Assembly: GCA_037144255.1 (NCBI GenBank)
Contig: JBAWXE010000067.1
Location: 1 to 15,592, forward strand
Direction of reading: 5' to 3'
Length of the DNA stretch: 15,592 nucleotides
From: JBAWXE01 sp037144255
GTDB lineage: Bacteria; Bacteroidota; Bacteroidia; Chitinophagales; Chitinophagaceae
The position numbers and the translations under genes were made by a program. Below the pieces are notes generated by a model, which saw nothing but the letters and a program-made list of their open reading frames with translations, had not been told where the DNA came from and made no database searches. Below are positions 12,116 to 15,592 of this stretch, one piece after another. Every line of letters begins with the position of its first letter. Within the stretch, counting starts at the first letter, position 1.

Positions 12116-14633
12116 TACGGAAATTAATTAATAACATTATTTTATTTAGCTCTCGATTATCGTTAATTACAAAATACTCCTTTGAATTAGCATGCATAAT
12201 TTGATATTCACTCAAATATGATTTGGCAAATTTAGTTAATTCATCATTCGAGTCTATACTGTTTATGAAATCGATCACTTCTTCAATTGAACCAAAAATT
12301 TGAATGAGCCACGGGTCAAATGTAAACTTATCATCTGGAGGATTATTGTATGGTCTTAGGATATACTTTCCATAATCGTTTTTAACCTTCATTAAATATT
12401 CCTTCATTTTTTCATTTGCAGCAGGTGTCAATATTAAATGATTATCGTTAGGGTCTATCCTGTCAATTAAATTCCAATATATCTCATAGGATATAGGATT
12501 AGCAATATTGTCTGATTTATTAACAAAGTCAGTAAAGATGTTCATCAATTGTTCATTCCAAAATTCCTTAGTCCCAATTGGTATATTTATGTTTTGAATG
12601 AATTCTAATAAAAAGAACGAAGCAAATTCGGATTTGGCATAATAAGAAATATCAACATCATTAATGATTCTTATTAAGAGGTTTTGTAAATCATTTTCTG
12701 TTACTCTATATTGTTTCATAAGGAATTCCTTTCTGATAAAAAAGGAATAAGCATTTGTAAGCCAAGTACGGTTGGATGGTGTGCTTCCAAGCAACAAAAA
12801 GACTTTTATATACTTTTCGAATTCGGTTATGTTTGCAAAGGTATTCATGCTCGATAATAACTGTTCTACACTTCCGCTTTTATCATCTCGTACCCATTCT
12901 TTAATTTTTTCATAAAATTCTAATGCAGGTTTTATTCTTGAAATATTCCATTCCTTTAATGAGATATTTTGAAATAATTCTTGATATATATATATCTCAA
13001 AGCTACCAGGATATATAATTGATCTGGGAGATTTTTCTGTTCGGCTTTGAAAGAGGTTTTCAATTAGCGTTTTAATGACTTCTTTATAAACATTATCTGA
13101 ATTTGAAAATAAATCATCAAAAGTGGTTAAATCTAAAATAAAATGCTTTTGCGCATGGTTTTCTGAACTCTTAATAATTTTTCTTTCAGCAATTAATTGG
13201 TATGCAAAGACTGATTTTAATTTAATTAATTCAAGCATTATCAAGTCATATATCTCAATTTCACCTTTTAACCTGTTGTAAATAATTTTGAAGCTATTAA
13301 CAAAGCGTGTTAAGTCCCTCATATTTTCAATTGCAACTTCTAAATCTCCTTCAAAAGTGTTTTCTGGAAATAATGTTAGAACATAATCTGTTTTATCAAA
13401 AAAAAGTCTATTAAAAGCTAAATCAAATTGGGTTTTTTCATTTGGATCCATTGAATCTATAGCCAACATTTCCCTTAATTTAATTAGAATAAAATCTTTC
13501 CTTATTGGTGCCAAAACAAATTCATATTGAAATATTTTTTGTAAATATTTTTCCTCAAAGGCAACTTCTTTTGTCTTTGTCATCGTTGCTGTAGCATATT
13601 CATAGTCTAATGCAACTATAAAAAAAACATTACTAAAGTCGGCTGAGTTTCGAATAAGTTTAAGTGTTTGAATTATCTCTTTCCCTGTTAGTCGGTCTAA
13701 ATCATCTACAAAAATTACAAACCGCTTCCCTATTAATTTTAATGATTTGTTTATAGCATCAAATTTCTCAAAAAGGTCATTTTCTTTTTCAAATGATTCA
13801 ATTGTTGATTTAATAACTTTGCTGAAGAAATTTTCATCATCAATTTCTATCAGGTAATCAGCATACTCTTTTATTTGCTTCGATGCATTTTTATCATATT
13901 TGGCAACAGTTTTGCTTAATGACTTGAAAAATGAGTCATATATCTGCTTAATGTCTTTTACTTTCCATGGATTAAAATGGATGATTTCATTTTCTTTTTT
14001 AAGTCCTTTTTGTAAGAAAGTTAAAAAAACACTTTTCCCCGACCCCCATTTCCCTATAATGGCTATAGCAAATGCAGATTGGGTTACAGTATTATTTACT
14101 AATTCTGAAATTTTGTCAGCGACCCCTTTTCGTGAAAAAATGTCGCTATTTTTCTTTTCGTCAAATTTGTCTTCAAAAAATGAAGGACTACTTTCATTTA
14201 TTTTCACCTCAGCATAAGCTCTATAACGTAGAAAAAATAATGGTAATATCCAATAAGCAATCCCGAGATAAGTTATTGTCGAGTTGTTGAATATTTCATA
14301 CAGGTGAAATTCTTTATGGTTCTTAAAGACTAGGTAGTATACAGTAACGATTGAAAGGTATACAATAAGTGATTTTGGCGTAGGGTATAGCTTATTCCTA
14401 AATAACTGAACACATAAATAAGTAACTCCAGAAAAAAACAGGATAATTCCTAAAAAATCAGTCAATGAATTGAAAATAGGTTTTTCGAAAAGATGCTCTA
14501 CAAAAACCTCTTTCGTTAATGCAATTATTGGAAATTGAAAAACGTATAACGCACTAATTATTAAAAAGCTGATTGCGGCTGTTTTACCAATATCTACAAT
14601 ATTTTCCCAAGCATCTCTAAAATATATACTCAT
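12105..14633 (-). CDS. Membrane-anchored KAP-family P-loop NTPase embedded in the Type I RM operon
   Basis: An 842-residue NTPase. The N-terminus holds four likely membrane spans (about 19-40, 59-78, 88-104, 118-136), which place the rest at the inner membrane facing the cytoplasm. The KAP core follows: Walker A IIGKWGSGKSVFL (192-204), the family marker HFNPW (219-223), Walker B FVIFVDDLDRL (305-315), FFIVALDYEY (337-346) and FEEKYLQKIFQYEFVLAP (359-376). The C-terminal ~450 residues are helical with no domain I recognise and may be the effector or sensor part. KAP NTPases include the phage-exclusion protein PifA and QatA of the Qat defence system, so an anti-phage role is reasonable but inferred. 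It starts 20 nt after the hsdR stop and overlaps the hsdM start by 11 nt. Its DNA is strikingly AT-rich (16/60 G+C in 13441-13500) next to hsdR and hsdM, pointing to separate acquisition. Confidence 0.88.
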   Translation of the reverse strand: MSIYFRDAWENIVDIGKTAAISFLIISALYVFQFPIIALTKEVFVEHLFEKPIFNSLTDFLGIILFFSGVTYLCVQLFRNKLYPTPKSLIVYLSIVTVYYLVFKNHKEFHLYEIFNNSTITYLGIAYWILPLFFLRYRAYAEVKINESSPSFFEDKFDEKKNSDIFSRKGVADKISELVNNTVTQSAFAIAIIGKWGSGKSVFLTFLQKGLKKENEIIHFNPWKVKDIKQIYDSFFKSLSKTVAKYDKNASKQIKEYADYLIEIDDENFFSKVIKSTIESFEKENDLFEKFDAINKSLKLIGKRFVIFVDDLDRLTGKEIIQTLKLIRNSADFSNVFFIVALDYEYATATMTKTKEVAFEEKYLQKIFQYEFVLAPIRKDFILIKLREMLAIDSMDPNEKTQFDLAFNRLFFDKTDYVLTLFPENTFEGDLEVAIENMRDLTRFVNSFKIIYNRLKGEIEIYDLIMLELIKLKSVFAYQLIAERKIIKSSENHAQKHFILDLTTFDDLFSNSDNVYKEVIKTLIENLFQSRTEKSPRSIIYPGSFEIYIYQELFQNISLKEWNISRIKPALEFYEKIKEWVRDDKSGSVEQLLSSMNTFANITEFEKYIKVFLLLGSTPSNRTWLTNAYSFFIRKEFLMKQYRVTENDLQNLLIRIINDVDISYYAKSEFASFFLLEFIQNINIPIGTKEFWNEQLMNIFTDFVNKSDNIANPISYEIYWNLIDRIDPNDNHLILTPAANEKMKEYLMKVKNDYGKYILRPYNNPPDDKFTFDPWLIQIFGSIEEVIDFINSIDSNDELTKFAKSYLSEYQIMHANSKEYFVINDNRELNKIMLLINFRNAH

Positions 14634-14653
14634 TTTTTGCTGGGTTATTTATT

Positions 14654-15592
14654 CTATGCAATAAGTTTCTTAGTCATTTCTAATATTTCCTCCACTTCTT
14701 CTTCACTAAAGAGCTTTTCTACAGCATTCATACCAAAATTAGTAAAGGGAGCCTCATATAGGTCGTCCACTACCAGTTTGCGTTTCTGTATAAATACACT
14801 CTGTACTGTACGTAAAAAACGGGTTTGGTCGGCATTGTAGTTATGCTCTAGTATAAAAGCATCAAAAGAACGCCTTACCAGCTCCTCAAAGTTAGGCAAG
14901 TGTTCCAGTTGTAGTACATACTTCAAAAAGTCTGTTAGAGAGCCAATACGCACGCCAAATGCCTTTATCATATTATCCTCAGTCAGCATCAGCTCATCTC
15001 CGGCTAATTCGGTCTCTAAGGTGCTTTCTAGGTGTAACAAGTCTTGTATGGTCACTTTCTCACCTTTCAGCAGGCTTTGTATGGTAGGGTGTTGTTGAGC
15101 TAGTTTCTGTATTTTTTCCTCTACTTTGGCTTTATACTCCTCTACCATCAGTTTTTGCCCACCTTGTTTCAGTATCACCCATCGGCGGCTGTCTATCACA
15201 TCCTCTAGCCCTAGTTCCACCACCAATGATGGTCTTTCCCTACGGTATTTCATCAGTGGGGCTAATTGTTTTCGGGCATTATCTACACTATGGGTTGTTA
15301 TTTCTTGCCACCATGCCATACTCAGCATATCGTTTATCAATGGCACTACAGGTTGTACTTGACTTAAATTTCTAGGTAGTAAGTCTATATCCTCTTTAAT
15401 ACTATCGCTTTGGTTTGTGGTATCTCTACGTTGCAATACTGCAAGGCTTAGGCGTTCCATCTTACTGGTAAAGAAAGCCTCGGCAAGGTTGCCAGCACTT
15501 GCAAAACGAAGTAAAGGTGCCACCTTCAGTCGTAATAATTCCAGTTTATTAGCAGTTATATATTGCCACCATTCGTCATTATATACCTCTCG
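14654..15592 (-). CDS. hsdR: Type I restriction endonuclease subunit, C-terminal part (5' end outside window)
   Basis: The frame is open to the right edge, giving the last ~312 residues. An internal GTG at 15523 is not a credible start because the protein-like sequence continues upstream of it (NDEWWQYITANKLELLRL). The visible part is the C-terminal helical domain that docks HsdR on the methyltransferase. RRWVILKQGGQKLMVEEYKAKVE, then the closing part with ADQTRFLRTVQSVF, LVVDDLYEAPFTNFG and LFSEEEVEEILE, match the EcoEI-type HsdR C-terminal domain as I know it. The nuclease and the DEAD-like translocase domains must lie outside the window, so whether they are intact cannot be judged. The gene is G+C-richer (32/60 in 15181-15240) than the KAP gene that follows 20 nt after its stop. 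It is first in the visible RM operon. Confidence 0.87.
   Translation of the reverse strand, partial: REVYNDEWWQYITANKLELLRLKVAPLLRFASAGNLAEAFFTSKMERLSLAVLQRRDTTNQSDSIKEDIDLLPRNLSQVQPVVPLINDMLSMAWWQEITTHSVDNARKQLAPLMKYRRERPSLVVELGLEDVIDSRRWVILKQGGQKLMVEEYKAKVEEKIQKLAQQHPTIQSLLKGEKVTIQDLLHLESTLETELAGDELMLTEDNMIKAFGVRIGSLTDFLKYVLQLEHLPNFEELVRRSFDAFILEHNYNADQTRFLRTVQSVFIQKRKLVVDDLYEAPFTNFGMNAVEKLFSEEEVEEILEMTKKLIA

Noticed and set aside
6291..15592. A second copy of the tRNA-Leu 3' end (attR) within the window
   Set aside because: Scanning for the T-arm and acceptor sequence found no other copy; the far junction must lie beyond 15592 if it exists.
1..15592. CRISPR array, insertion sequence with terminal repeats, rRNA or riboswitch
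   Set aside because: No regularly spaced repeats, transposase frames with inverted ends, rRNA-like sequence or recognisable riboswitch core were seen.

Overview
The window reads as chromosomal DNA of a member of the Bacteroidota, plausibly Chitinophagaceae or a related family. The grounds are a TAnnTTTG-type promoter in front of a tRNA gene, weak or absent Shine-Dalgarno sequences, a LytTR-only regulator, a two-domain M16 peptidase, and a large serine recombinase with a MerR-like partner gene. The family assignment is inference; the sequence alone does not fix it.

Left part (1-6240), chromosomal backbone. It opens inside the C-terminal half of an M16 peptidase, which ends at a clear terminator. 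Next is a two-gene unit on the + strand: a PLP-fold sugar enzyme of the RfbH/ColD-like group, with His in place of the Schiff-base Lys, and a small membrane protein. A convergent three-gene unit lies on the - strand: a small membrane protein, a GT2 glycosyltransferase and a LytTR-domain regulator. The + strand terminator of the sugar-enzyme unit lies inside the 3' end of the convergent lytTR gene. A membrane histidine kinase with no adjacent partner follows on the + strand.

Junction (6187-6370). A tRNA-Leu(GAG) with a near-ideal Bacteroidota promoter and a strong downstream terminator marks the edge of an inserted element. The last 35 nt of the tRNA gene are shared, antisense, with the 3' end of a serine recombinase gene, and the tRNA terminator also lies inside that gene.

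Right part (6291-15592), genomic island, with every gene on the - strand. Read in transcription order it holds: the 3' part of hsdR (cut by the window edge), a membrane-anchored KAP-family P-loop NTPase, hsdM, hsdS, a 285-nt spacer with a perfect 9-bp dyad, a MerR-like DNA-binding protein, a 57-aa protein, and the serine recombinase that ends in the tRNA. The hsdR-KAP-hsdM-hsdS genes are tightly packed: a 20-nt gap, an 11-nt overlap and a 2-nt gap. The natural reading is a Type I restriction-modification system carrying an extra NTPase between its restriction and modification genes, mobilised by a tRNA-targeting serine recombinase. The KAP gene is far more AT-rich than hsdR and hsdM on either side, so it looks like a later cargo gene. 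It is the best candidate for an uncharacterised defence component here. The far end of the island (attR) is outside the window.
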